NCBI RefSeq assembly: GCF_042649125.1
Contig: NZ_JBHRYQ010000001.1
Coordinates: 1,550,001 to 1,614,000, forward strand
Direction: 5' to 3'
DNA length: 64,000 nt
Source of the DNA: Leadbetterella lacunae
GTDB taxonomy: Bacteria; Bacteroidota; Bacteroidia; Cytophagales; Spirosomataceae
Each line of letters begins with the position of its first letter. Position 1 is the stretch's first letter. A model generated the notes under the pieces. That model searched no databases. It had not been told where the DNA came from and saw nothing but the letters and a program-made list of their open reading frames with translations. Both the position numbers and the translations under genes were made by a program. Below, piece by piece: positions 33,116 through 42,174 of this stretch.

Positions 33116-34129
33116 TTAGCCCCAAATCTTGGTTCCTTCTGTGCAGTTTTTACACATTTCTATGTTTTTCCTTCCAGAAATAAGCTTTTTCCTAAAATTA
33201 AGATAAACTTCTGAATTCCATACATCGGTAAATGTTTTTTTACTGACATCGCCCATTCTATACTCGGCGTCTTTGTCAAAACAGCACGGCACCACCAAGC
33301 CATCCCAGGTAATCACGCATGAATGCCACATTTTCCAACAGTGGTCTATAAGCTTGTTTTTTATTTGAAATTTCCCGTTTGCTAATTTCTTATATCGGGC
33401 GTATTTATCGTTTTGTGGAATAAATTCTGAGCCATTTTCATAGTCATAAATCTGTGCGGTTTTTAACCTCAACTCATCTACACCCATTTCTTTAGCTAGG
33501 GCTTTTACGTCTTCTATTTGATGTTCGTTTGGTCCAACTACCAGAAACTGAAAAATAACATGAGGTGTGGAGGAATTCAAGTCTTTTTTGGCTTGAATAA
33601 TGTTTTTCGTTCCGGCAATAACTTTCTTTAAATCCCCTCCTACACGATAGGCTTTGTAAGTTTCTTGTGTAGTGCCGTCTATCGATATTATTAACCTGTC
33701 TAAGCCAGACTCAACAGTTTTTACTGCATTAGCGTAATCAAGGTAGTGAGCATTTGTTGAGGTAGATGTATACACTTTTCTTTCGGCAGCAAACTTAACC
33801 ATTTCCAAAAAATCAGGATGCAGATAAGGTTCTCCCTGAAAATAAAAAGTAAGATACAGCAAAGCATCTTTGAGTTCGTCAATCGTTTTTTCAAAAAGAC
33901 TTTTAGAAAGCATTCCCGTTGGTCGGGTAAAAGACCGCAAGCCACTTGGGCATTCGGGACAGCGTAAATTACACGAAGTAGTAGGTTCAAATGCCAAAGC
34001 CACTGGCAAATAACTATTTTTATTTCCTTTCGAATATTTTGACCAAATAAATCCAAATACCAACCCAAGAGCATTTTTTGCTCTTTTGAAAGTAACTTTT
34101 GATAAAAAATTTAGATAGTCTTTAAACAT
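33116..34129 (-). CDS. Radical SAM protein with SPASM domain
   Basis: The 337-residue protein has the radical SAM cluster motif CNLRCPEC (Cx3Cx2C) near residue 53. A C-terminal SPASM-type Cys set follows: CWKMWHSC, VPCCF, and CKNC at the end. Such enzymes modify peptides or proteins, or act as sulfatase-maturase-like enzymes; the substrate is unknown and no precursor peptide gene was seen next to it. It stands alone on the minus strand between two exported peptidases. Confidence 0.9.
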   Translation of the reverse strand: MFKDYLNFLSKVTFKRAKNALGLVFGFIWSKYSKGNKNSYLPVALAFEPTTSCNLRCPECPSGLRSFTRPTGMLSKSLFEKTIDELKDALLYLTFYFQGEPYLHPDFLEMVKFAAERKVYTSTSTNAHYLDYANAVKTVESGLDRLIISIDGTTQETYKAYRVGGDLKKVIAGTKNIIQAKKDLNSSTPHVIFQFLVVGPNEHQIEDVKALAKEMGVDELRLKTAQIYDYENGSEFIPQNDKYARYKKLANGKFQIKNKLIDHCWKMWHSCVITWDGLVVPCCFDKDAEYRMGDVSKKTFTDVWNSEVYLNFRKKLISGRKNIEMCKNCTEGTKIWG

Positions 34130-34179
34130 ATTTTATGGACAGAAATACACAATTACTGCCTTTATACCCAATCTTAAAT

Positions 34180-36651
34180 TTATTTCAACTGCTGATAATA
34201 ATTTAACAACCTTTCGTCTTTTTCGGTTTCTATGGCTTCTTTCAGTGCCTTTTTGGCAGCAGGAATGTCATCGGCAAGCATAGCCAAAACCTGAGCACCC
34301 GCCACTCGCACATACCATTCAGACTCCTGCGTGGCTACGTTTCTCAAAAACGGCACCGCTTGCTCCTGAAGTTGCTTATCCGACTTTACTAAATATGCTC
34401 CAAAAATGGCTAAGTTTTGATAAATCTCAAATCCTTCCATTTTGGTTAATTTATTCATAAACCAGGTATAATGCATTGGCTCGGGATTTTCCGAGTAGTA
34501 GTTTCCAACTATACCAAAAATGGTGGCATCGTCTATGTCTTTGAAAGCTTCAATCAAAATATCTTTATCTTCTACATTGTTAGAAACCAACGCCTCCAGA
34601 GCTGCCGCATTAAGTGCATACGAACTATCTTTAAGAGCAGTTCTAAATAATATATCATTTTGAGGATTTAAGAAATTCTTTGTAGACAATATAGCCTCCG
34701 CTTTTACGGCGGTTTTGGTATCATATTGCATTATATGCTGCAATGCACGCTCTACTTCTAAGAAATCTTCACCATCGTAGTTATTGAATTTTTGAACGGC
34801 CAATTGTCTAATTCTCCAAAAATCATCTTTTAAAGCCTGCAAATAAACTTCTCTAATATTTTTCTTTTGAATTGGGCGAATACCAATTTCATCATTTTCG
34901 TTTTCAGTGATAACCAAAGACTCCAAAGCCACTATTTTAGCAAAAAAGTCTTTCGAAACCTGATATTGCGTAATAAACTCTTCGTCAGACTTTGGATGAT
35001 CGATTGTTCCTAAAAAATACCCCTCTGAGTTTAAAACCGCAGCTTTGAAAGCTCCTTCAAAATCAAACTCAAACTTCTTATTAGCCGTTGAGAATTCTAG
35101 AGTTTTCGATATTTTTTTATCGCCCGAATAAATATCAAGCGGCACTTTTAAATGATAAACCTGAGCATTTGTAGAATCTATAATTTGATTAACAGTCAGC
35201 ACCAATTTATTTTTCTTCACTTCTTGTTTTACCATCAACCTAGGATGCCCGGGAGTTTTAAACCATTGGTCAAAAAACCACTTCAAATCTCTCCCGGTTA
35301 CTTTTTCAAATGCTAATCTAAGATTTTCAACTTCGGCAGTTTGTAAAGCATTCGTTTTTAGATATACATTTAATGCTTTAAAAAACGCCTTGTCGCCCAC
35401 CTCCATTCTGAGTTGGTGCAGTACTCTTCCACCTTTTTGATAAGAATGAGCATCAAACATGTCTTCTTGACTGACATAGTCAAACCTAATGAGCGGGACT
35501 TGTTTTTGGGTAGCTTCATACAAATAATCTTGTAGGGCATTCATATATACATAGTCGCCCTCTTCTTTTCCCAAATAAAAAGTAGCCCAAAGAAACTCCG
35601 AATAGTTAGCAAAAGACTCATTAAGTGGCAACTGAGACCACGACTCGCAGGTTACATAGTCTCCAAACCAATGATGAAAAAGCTCATGAGCGATTACGCC
35701 ATCGTCGTTATTGTCAATTAACTGTCTGTGATTCTTCAATACATTTCTACCATGCACGGTTGCCGTAGTGTTTTCCATTGCACCTGACACATATTTCCGT
35801 ACGGGTATTTGGGCGTACTTTTGCCAAGGATATTTTACACCTAGAAGTGTTTCATAAAAACGTATCATTTTGGGTGTTCTACCAAAAATCTCGTACGCAT
35901 AGTTTTTATATGCCGGCTCCACATAATACGAAACCTCAAAGTCAGCGAAAGTAGAATCAACCACTTTTTCAAACTCACCAGCTGCTATCATGGTCAAATA
36001 GACCGCATGAGGTATTTTTTGTTGCCAATGATCGGTGTGAGTTCCGTTATTGTTATCTTTTTTATTCAATAAAAGCCCGTTTGAGAGCGTCGTGAATTTA
36101 TTTTCTACGGTCAGAAATATATCTTGCGTGTGGTTTTGGTTGGGAGAGTCTATTGTAGGAAACCAATGTGAATTTGATTGGGTTTCGCCTTGTGTCCAAA
36201 GTTGCCTCGGAATACCATTTGCAATCTCTGTAGGATTTATAAAAAACAAACCTTTGTCGCTCAATATAGCCTCACTGCCCGAACTGACCACTTTATTGGG
36301 CTGAGCCAAATATTTAATTGCTATTTTAAGCGTATCTGATGATGTATAGTTTCCGCCAAAATCTAAGCTTAAAATCTGATTATCGTAGGTGTACTTTGAT
36401 AAAACATTATTGAGTTTTACCTCTTTTATTTCGAAGCCAACGGCATTTAGTTTTAAAATGTTTTGATCATAAAAAAAAGGCTTTAATGTCAAAACAGCCT
36501 CCCCTTCAAGAGTTTGATTGTCCCATTTAGGTGTGAGCTTTAGTTCGGTATGAAGCAAGTCAAAATCTATGGGATTTGATTCTCTGGCCGTTTCTTGAGC
36601 CAAAGTCTCTCCTGACCAAATTAGTGATATAAATAAAATTAGTTTTTTCAT
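34180..36651 (-). CDS. M1 family aminopeptidase with C-terminal HEAT-like repeats
   Basis: The 823-residue exported protein (signal peptide to LAQE) has the M1 exopeptidase motif SGAMENTT. The zinc site is HELFHHWFGDYVTCESWSQLPLNESFANY (HExxH-x18-E). The C-terminal third contains alpha-helical HEAT-like repeats (LRNVATQESEWYVRVAGAQVLAMLADD). It probably removes N-terminal residues from peptides in the periplasm or outside the cell. The following 161-residue exported protein is 36 bp away on the same strand. Confidence 0.95.
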   Translation of the reverse strand: MKKLILFISLIWSGETLAQETARESNPIDFDLLHTELKLTPKWDNQTLEGEAVLTLKPFFYDQNILKLNAVGFEIKEVKLNNVLSKYTYDNQILSLDFGGNYTSSDTLKIAIKYLAQPNKVVSSGSEAILSDKGLFFINPTEIANGIPRQLWTQGETQSNSHWFPTIDSPNQNHTQDIFLTVENKFTTLSNGLLLNKKDNNNGTHTDHWQQKIPHAVYLTMIAAGEFEKVVDSTFADFEVSYYVEPAYKNYAYEIFGRTPKMIRFYETLLGVKYPWQKYAQIPVRKYVSGAMENTTATVHGRNVLKNHRQLIDNNDDGVIAHELFHHWFGDYVTCESWSQLPLNESFANYSEFLWATFYLGKEEGDYVYMNALQDYLYEATQKQVPLIRFDYVSQEDMFDAHSYQKGGRVLHQLRMEVGDKAFFKALNVYLKTNALQTAEVENLRLAFEKVTGRDLKWFFDQWFKTPGHPRLMVKQEVKKNKLVLTVNQIIDSTNAQVYHLKVPLDIYSGDKKISKTLEFSTANKKFEFDFEGAFKAAVLNSEGYFLGTIDHPKSDEEFITQYQVSKDFFAKIVALESLVITENENDEIGIRPIQKKNIREVYLQALKDDFWRIRQLAVQKFNNYDGEDFLEVERALQHIMQYDTKTAVKAEAILSTKNFLNPQNDILFRTALKDSSYALNAAALEALVSNNVEDKDILIEAFKDIDDATIFGIVGNYYSENPEPMHYTWFMNKLTKMEGFEIYQNLAIFGAYLVKSDKQLQEQAVPFLRNVATQESEWYVRVAGAQVLAMLADDIPAAKKALKEAIETEKDERLLNYYQQLK

Positions 36652-36686
36652 GTTGAGATATGGTGTAAAAAGAGAAACTGTGGCTT

Positions 36687-37172
36687 TTATTTTCTCTTAT
36701 TAAATCGTGTTAAGTCGTTATAAAACAAAGTTTTTTGATATTTCAACGTAAACTTCTGTCCCATATTTCCATCCGAAAGCCCTTCAAATGTATACGTCAT
36801 TCTAACCACAAAATCGTCAATACTCGCATATCCGCCTTTTAGGGTAAGCATCAACACATTTGTATTGGGGTTGTATTGCCAGCTACTTTCGTCTAAATCG
36901 ATATCCAGAAAATCTACTCCAGCACAGGCTTCAGCATCTGCCGAAGACTGATAGTCATAAGTAAACTCACCATTGGGCAGGAAAGTCCAGATCATATTGT
37001 TGATACTCAAAAGTCGCGTATCAAACTCCGCAAACTCCAAGTCACGGCCTTTATTGACCTTCATATCAGTCACCAAAATCCAATCTTTACCCTTTACTTG
37101 CTCATAAAAATCCTGAGCGAAAAGATTTTGTATATTAAAAAAAACAAAAAAAACGATTATATATTTTATCAT
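36687..37172 (-). CDS. Exported hypothetical protein
   Basis: The 161-residue protein has a clear signal peptide (IIVFFVFFNIQNLFAQ). The mature part is beta-rich, acidic in its middle (VDFLDIDLDESSWQYNPN), and ends basic. I do not recognise a family; the pattern 'GKDWILVTDMK ... MIWTFLPNGEFTYDY' loosely recalls lipocalin-like small exported proteins. It lies 28 bp upstream-side of a permease gene on the same strand and may share its transcript. Confidence 0.7.
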   Translation of the reverse strand: MIKYIIVFFVFFNIQNLFAQDFYEQVKGKDWILVTDMKVNKGRDLEFAEFDTRLLSINNMIWTFLPNGEFTYDYQSSADAEACAGVDFLDIDLDESSWQYNPNTNVLMLTLKGGYASIDDFVVRMTYTFEGLSDGNMGQKFTLKYQKTLFYNDLTRFNKRK

Positions 37173-37200
37173 AACAATTTAGAACCTTCCTATATTAAAC

Positions 37201-38415
37201 CTAAAATTTCAACATATAGTTTACCGCTCTTTTGGCTGGTATAATAGAAGCCACCACCGAAATAGAAGCTACCCAGAAAACAGACCAAAAAATGTCCATC
37301 CAAGCGATTTTGACAGGATAAGCATCCACCAAGGCATATTGCATACCTAATTTTACGAAACCATATTTCTGTTGTAAAAAACAAATTGACAAGCCAATAA
37401 CCAAACCCAAGACCAAACCCACACCCGAAATGATGAATCCTTCGAACAAGAAAATCTTACTTACAAAACTTGGCTTAGCACCAATAGATGAAAGTGTTTG
37501 GATGTCGTCTTTTTTATCAATAACTAACATACTCAAGGCATAGAAAATATTGAAAGAGGCGATACCTATAATGAAAATAAGGGCAATGAAAATAAACAGT
37601 TTTTCAATTTTAATTGCTTTGAGAAGGGCCTCATTTTGCTCGTCTCTATCTTTTACTATAAGGTCTTTGTTCAGAATATCCTGAATTTGACTTTTTATGC
37701 CCTGCGGATCTACCCCATCTGCTAGGGTAATCTCTATGGCGGTTCTTTTTCCAATTTTATCCGTCAAGTTTTCTACTACCTCAAGCGGCAAATACACGTA
37801 ATGATCATATTGAGCCTCCAACACAAAAACGCCACTGATTTCTAAAGCAGTAGAATTTACATTCCCTTCAGGGTTCAGCACATTTAGTTTTTGGTTTTTC
37901 GGATAAGTAAGCCCCAATGGATTTAAATAGTCATCTACCCGCAAGTCTAGTACATTATACGTACCTGAGCCCACAAAAGCCATGGGTCTATTACCATTTT
38001 TGAGGGCCATCTTACCTTCTACCACAGCAGCTTTGAGGCCTACATTTTGTTCAAACGTACTATCAACACCCTTAATAACCACAATCATTTGAGCGTCTTT
38101 TGACCTAGCCAAAGCCTTGTCTTGATACACTTCAGTCACAAACTTAACGCCCTGTATTTTCTCTATTTTTTTCTTTTGATCTAAATCAAAAAAGAAACTT
38201 TTAGATTTTGTAGAAGAAATTTTCAAATCGGGATCAAATGACTTAAAAACCTGCCTGTTAAGGTCCTCTAATCCATTAAATACAGACAATATAATAACCA
38301 AAGCCATGGTACCCACACAAATGGCAACCATGGAAATAATAGAAATAAAATTAATGAAACTTCTCTTTTTTTTCGAAAAAAAATATTTCCGAGCAATAAA
38401 AAAAGGAACGTTCAT
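37201..38415 (-). CDS. FtsX-like ABC permease (LolC/E-type)
   Basis: The 404-residue protein has an N-terminal membrane helix (FINFISIISMVAICVGTMALVIILSVFNGLE), a large periplasmic MacB-like domain, and three C-terminal helices. IIGIASFNIFYALSMLVIDKKDDIQTLSSIGA is the LolC/E signature region. Such permeases move lipoproteins from the inner membrane with a LolD ATPase, which is not in this window. rbfA starts 12 bp upstream on the same strand, a neighbourhood common in Bacteroidota. Confidence 0.9.
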   Translation of the reverse strand: MNVPFFIARKYFFSKKKRSFINFISIISMVAICVGTMALVIILSVFNGLEDLNRQVFKSFDPDLKISSTKSKSFFFDLDQKKKIEKIQGVKFVTEVYQDKALARSKDAQMIVVIKGVDSTFEQNVGLKAAVVEGKMALKNGNRPMAFVGSGTYNVLDLRVDDYLNPLGLTYPKNQKLNVLNPEGNVNSTALEISGVFVLEAQYDHYVYLPLEVVENLTDKIGKRTAIEITLADGVDPQGIKSQIQDILNKDLIVKDRDEQNEALLKAIKIEKLFIFIALIFIIGIASFNIFYALSMLVIDKKDDIQTLSSIGAKPSFVSKIFLFEGFIISGVGLVLGLVIGLSICFLQQKYGFVKLGMQYALVDAYPVKIAWMDIFWSVFWVASISVVASIIPAKRAVNYMLKF

Positions 38416-38427
38416 GATAGGTGGGTA

Positions 38428-38811
38428 TTAATTAGAATCTTCCTCGTCTTCTTCAGGAGCAGGAGGAATAACTAGATTGGCAAAAAGGTCTTCGATTTTT
38501 TGGGCGTATTCGGCCGTATCGTCAATATAAAATTGAAAATTAGGAATGATACGAAGTTGGCTTTTGGCTTTATTACCAAATATGCCTCTAATTTTTTTCG
38601 TATTTTCTCTAATACTTTGCAAAATAGCTTCTCTGTCTTTGGCTTTCAGAAAACTTAAATATACTTTTCCGATACTTAAATCAGGCGTCATTTTTACGTC
38701 TGTGATGGTCACGAAAGCTCCATCAAAAAGGCTTTTGAAATCTCTCTGAAAAATCTCTCCTAGATCTTTTTGTATTTGTTTGCTGACTTGTTTTTGTCTT
38801 TTACTTTCCAT
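38428..38811 (-). CDS. rbfA: Ribosome-binding factor A
   Basis: The 127-residue protein has the RbfA KH-type fold: RQKQVSKQIQKDLGEIFQRDF at the start, then TITDVKMTPDLSIGKVYLSFLKAKDR and LRIIPNFQFYIDDTAEYAQKIEDLF. It matures the 5' end of 16S rRNA in the 30S subunit. An acidic tail (PAPEEDEEDSN) follows. It is the first gene of a pair with the LolC/E-type permease. Confidence 0.94.
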   Translation of the reverse strand: MESKRQKQVSKQIQKDLGEIFQRDFKSLFDGAFVTITDVKMTPDLSIGKVYLSFLKAKDREAILQSIRENTKKIRGIFGNKAKSQLRIIPNFQFYIDDTAEYAQKIEDLFANLVIPPAPEEDEEDSN

Positions 38812-38933
38812 TTTATCTTGCGATGTTAAATCGCTCTAATTCTACAATTTACCTTCAAAAAATCTTATTTAAATTTGCTTGAAAGGTAATAATATGAGCT
38901 TAAACTATATTTTTTACAAATATCCATACTTAT

Positions 38934-38967
38934 TTTGGTTAAACCCTAAACGAAATTCATATTTTTG
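38934..38967 (+). promoter_or_regulatory. Promoter with -33 and -7 elements for the membrane protein gene
   Basis: TTTG at 38934-38937 and TATTTTTG at 38960-38967 match both Bacteroidota elements with 22 bp between them. The expected transcription start, about 38974, lies just before the TTG start codon at 38997, supporting that start. Confidence 0.7.
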
Positions 38968-38996
38968 CACTTCAATACCATAATAAAACAAACGCC

Positions 38997-40403
38997 TTGC
39001 TTACTTTTTTTAGAATAAATTCCATTTTTCAAGTAATCACTCTATTGGTTATTTTGTTTTTATTACGTTTTCCGTACATGGGAAATGCACTGCCTCTACT
39101 CACCACTGAGTTAGAATGGATGTTGGTAGGTGAAAAACTAAACGAAGGATTGTCGCTTTACAGCGGAGTACTTACGCAGGTAGGCCCGCTTTCTGCATTC
39201 TTTTATAGAATGATGGACCTTTGGTTTGGCAAAAACCAATTTATGTATGAAACGGTGGCGGCCATTTTAGTATTGATTCAGACCTTATATTTTGTATTTA
39301 TAGTAAACCGCCGAAATCTACTTACCGAAAAAAACTACATCCCCGGTTTATTTTATTTGATTTTGATGAGTTGCTCATTTGATTTTCTAAAATTATCTCC
39401 AATTTTATTAAGTCAAATTTTTATGCTTATAGCACTCAACGTGGCACTTCGCCAAATAGAAAAAAGAGACGGTGTGGGCGACGATGTTTTTGAAACGGGC
39501 CTATTCATAGGAATAGCAACTTTGTTTTATTTGCCTTCTTTTGTATTTATATTTTGGGCGATATTGGTCTTGTTCTTATACACTGGTATTAACATTCGCC
39601 AAATGTTCATGGTAATATTGGCGTTTTTGCTTCCTATATTCTTCACGTATTTATTCTTTTATTTCAATAACCTTGCAGACGACTTTTTGCATATCTGGCT
39701 GTTTAACTTCGCAAATGCTTTTAGTCTGACGCTTCTAGGAATTAGAGACATTATCATTACATATTCGCTGCCGGTAGCTTTAAGTATTTTGGGTATTATC
39801 CGTATATTTAGAATGCCGCGTTATAATAACTTCCAAAACAGAGCTCACCAGCTCCTTATCATATTCGGAATATTTAGTTTTATTAGTCTGTTTTTATCTC
39901 AAAACTTTGCACCGGCAAATCTAATGTTTCTGGTGCCTTTCTTGGCGTTTTTTATAGCGGGCTTCTTTGTTCATTATAAAAAGACCTTCGCACCTGAGGT
40001 TTTATCGCTCGCGTTTTTTGTCGTGATTTTGTTTATTACGTATTTCGGAGCAAAACCTAGTTTTGGGCCTAAGCTTTTGGTTTTGGAAAAAAATAGGATT
40101 GAAGAAGAGCCTTTTTCAGACAAATACGCCAACAAACGAATATTTGTGACTGGAGAGCATATTTATGCCTACAAAAACGCAAAAATGGCAACGGGATATT
40201 TGAGTTGGAAGTTGGCGAAAAATGACTTTAAAAATCCAAACAACTACCTAAGTTTGGTAAATATATATGCCAACTTTAAAAAAGACATGCCCGAGGTAAT
40301 TTTTGACAAAGAACGAGTAATGCCAAAAATACTAAAGAACATTCCAGAACTGGCGGACAAATATACCAGTCCTGAAAAAAACGTGTACGTGCTTAAGAAA
40401 TAA
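38997..40403 (+). CDS. Multi-pass inner-membrane protein, possibly DUF6427-like
   Basis: The 468-residue protein has about ten hydrophobic segments and a soluble C-terminal ~100 residues. It starts with TTG (MLTFFRINSIFQVITLLVILFLL); no ATG is available near the promoter. The region LLTTELEWMLVGEKLNEGLSLYSGVLTQVGPLSAFFYRMMD recalls glycosyltransferase-like or DUF6427 membrane proteins of Bacteroidota, but no catalytic motif is certain. The function is unknown. Confidence 0.75.
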   Translation: MLTFFRINSIFQVITLLVILFLLRFPYMGNALPLLTTELEWMLVGEKLNEGLSLYSGVLTQVGPLSAFFYRMMDLWFGKNQFMYETVAAILVLIQTLYFVFIVNRRNLLTEKNYIPGLFYLILMSCSFDFLKLSPILLSQIFMLIALNVALRQIEKRDGVGDDVFETGLFIGIATLFYLPSFVFIFWAILVLFLYTGINIRQMFMVILAFLLPIFFTYLFFYFNNLADDFLHIWLFNFANAFSLTLLGIRDIIITYSLPVALSILGIIRIFRMPRYNNFQNRAHQLLIIFGIFSFISLFLSQNFAPANLMFLVPFLAFFIAGFFVHYKKTFAPEVLSLAFFVVILFITYFGAKPSFGPKLLVLEKNRIEEEPFSDKYANKRIFVTGEHIYAYKNAKMATGYLSWKLAKNDFKNPNNYLSLVNIYANFKKDMPEVIFDKERVMPKILKNIPELADKYTSPEKNVYVLKK

Positions 40404-40405
40404 GC

Positions 40406-41092
40406 TTATTGTTTTGTCCAAATTTCTTTGATTGCGTCGCCTTTTGAGCTTTTTCCTGAATGTTCCCAAACTTTATCATCAACCTTTGCAGCAAAAGTGA
40501 GGGTGGCTCCTACTCGAGAATTGTCTCTTGAGAAGAAAATAATATGCTCTGAGTAAACCCCCTTTTCTAATGTATAAGTTCCGCCACCGGTGCCAAAAAA
40601 CTCCCTACTTTGAGTATTGATAGCGAACCATTGAAAATAGCCACCCGCCATTATTTTATACGTTTTGCGTGGACTTGGAACTATCTCTTCCATTGCCCCT
40701 TCTTTGTTTGCCCTTGCGGTTATTCGCCAAAGTCCGGTTAGTTTATTATCGTCAGCACTTATTTTCTTGAATTTTGAGCCGTCAAACTCAAGACCGCGTT
40801 TTTTTATCTCCATATTGTAAGACTGCGAAGAGTTCACGATATCGGGGTTTGAAGAATGAAAGTCAACTTCGATAAAAACCTCATTTGTAACGCCTAGGGT
40901 GTATTTACCGCCCCAAGTACTCATAAACTGATTTGCCTCGAACTTACTTACCGTAATGTAGCTTTCTGTAGCAATTATTAATGTGGTTTGGTTAGCGTCT
41001 ACAGCTTCCCAAGCCCCTTTTAGGCCTTGAGCTTGTATTTTAAAACTGCCTAAAATTAAAAACCCTACTAAAGATAAAAATATTTGCTTCAT
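40406..41092 (-). CDS. Exported protein with two lipocalin-like repeats
   Basis: The 228-residue protein has a signal peptide (to IQAQG). The mature part contains two similar halves: GAWEAVDANQTTLIIATESYITVSKFE...GGKYTL, then GLWRITARA...RKTYKIMAGGYFQWFAI...GGGTYTL. Each is a small beta-sandwich-like unit. The sequence matches a Bacteroidota group annotated only as 'membrane or secreted protein'. The function is unknown. It sits 4 bp downstream of the YheT-like gene on the same strand. Confidence 0.75.
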   Translation of the reverse strand: MKQIFLSLVGFLILGSFKIQAQGLKGAWEAVDANQTTLIIATESYITVSKFEANQFMSTWGGKYTLGVTNEVFIEVDFHSSNPDIVNSSQSYNMEIKKRGLEFDGSKFKKISADDNKLTGLWRITARANKEGAMEEIVPSPRKTYKIMAGGYFQWFAINTQSREFFGTGGGTYTLEKGVYSEHIIFFSRDNSRVGATLTFAAKVDDKVWEHSGKSSKGDAIKEIWTKQ

Positions 41093-41096
41093 GTTA

Positions 41097-42044
41097 TTAA
41101 ATCGATTTCAAAGCAAATTTTATTGCTTCTTGTTCAAAAAATGTTTCTTTAAATCCCTTTTGCATAAAACCCACATGACCGCCTTGTTCGGTTAACATTA
41201 GCGATACATTTGGATTAGAATTAGCATCGCCTAAGTCAAGACATTCGGGCGTGAGAAATGGGTCATTTTTAGCTTGAATGATCAAAGACGGAACTTCGAT
41301 TTCACTCAAAATAGGTTTTACACTTGCTTTTAAATAAAAATCCGTGGCGTTTTCATACCCATGAAGCGGAGCCGTAAATCTGTTGTCAAAGTCTTCAAAA
41401 TTCTTAATAGAGTCGTAGCCTCTCAAGTGTAGAATCGGGTGGTTGGGAAACATTTGTTCTTTTATTTCGATTTTACGTTTAAGTTTTTTGATGAAACGAT
41501 TCATATAAAATCGCTTTCCAGACTTATCTAATTCGGCAACAGAAGAAGGCAAATCTAAGGGAACCGAACTCACAATAGCCGAAGAAACGGCATTTGGCAA
41601 GTCTGCTTTATGCTCAGAAACCACCCGCATGGTTAGGCTCCCTCCCATACTAAAACCTACGAGCACTATTTCTTTATAGTTAAATTTTTGTTGGGCGTAT
41701 TGGATAACATACAGCAGGTCAGAGGCGTCTCCGTGATGATAAAACCTTGGTAAGAGATTAATTTCTCCTCCGCAGCTTCGGCTGTTCCATCCTAAACCGT
41801 CGTATCCTTGATCAGCAAAAACTTTAAGAGCCCCGGTTACATAATGCCTTGTGGAGTCGCCCTCAAGACCATGGGTTACGATTACGCACTTGTCGCTACC
41901 TTGATTAACCCAGTCTAACAACAGAAAGTCACCATCAGGCAGTGTGATACGCTCTCTGCTGGTTTCTATATTTATTTTTCGAAATAAACTTGGGTATATG
42001 GTCTGAAAGTGACCATTAAACTGGTATAAAGGCGGCTTAAACAT
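41097..42044 (-). CDS. YheT-type alpha/beta hydrolase
   Basis: The 315-residue protein begins with the YheT-like FNGHFQTIYPSLFR. It then has VIVTHGLEGDSTRHYVTG, WNSRSCGGEIN, nucleophile elbow GFSMGG, an acid in IIQAKNDPFLTPECL and a His in TEQGGHVGFM. This subgroup is predicted to be an esterase; its physiological substrate is not known. It has no signal peptide. It is followed by the exported two-repeat protein after 4 bp. Confidence 0.9.
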   Translation of the reverse strand: MFKPPLYQFNGHFQTIYPSLFRKINIETSRERITLPDGDFLLLDWVNQGSDKCVIVTHGLEGDSTRHYVTGALKVFADQGYDGLGWNSRSCGGEINLLPRFYHHGDASDLLYVIQYAQQKFNYKEIVLVGFSMGGSLTMRVVSEHKADLPNAVSSAIVSSVPLDLPSSVAELDKSGKRFYMNRFIKKLKRKIEIKEQMFPNHPILHLRGYDSIKNFEDFDNRFTAPLHGYENATDFYLKASVKPILSEIEVPSLIIQAKNDPFLTPECLDLGDANSNPNVSLMLTEQGGHVGFMQKGFKETFFEQEAIKFALKSI

Positions 42045-42118
42045 GTTTTTTATTAATATGCTGCAAAATACAATTTTGACTATTTAAATCCACGAATCGT
42101 CGCTTATTTTTAATTTAA

Positions 42119-42150
42119 TTGCTTTTTATAAGGACAGAAACTTATATTTG
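42119..42150 (+). promoter_or_regulatory. Promoter of the M24 peptidase gene
   Basis: TTG at 42119-42121 and TATATTTG at 42143-42150 match the -33 and -7 elements with normal spacing; the ATG follows at 42175. Confidence 0.6.
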
Positions 42151-42174
42151 GTATATCTAACAAACTAAACTTAT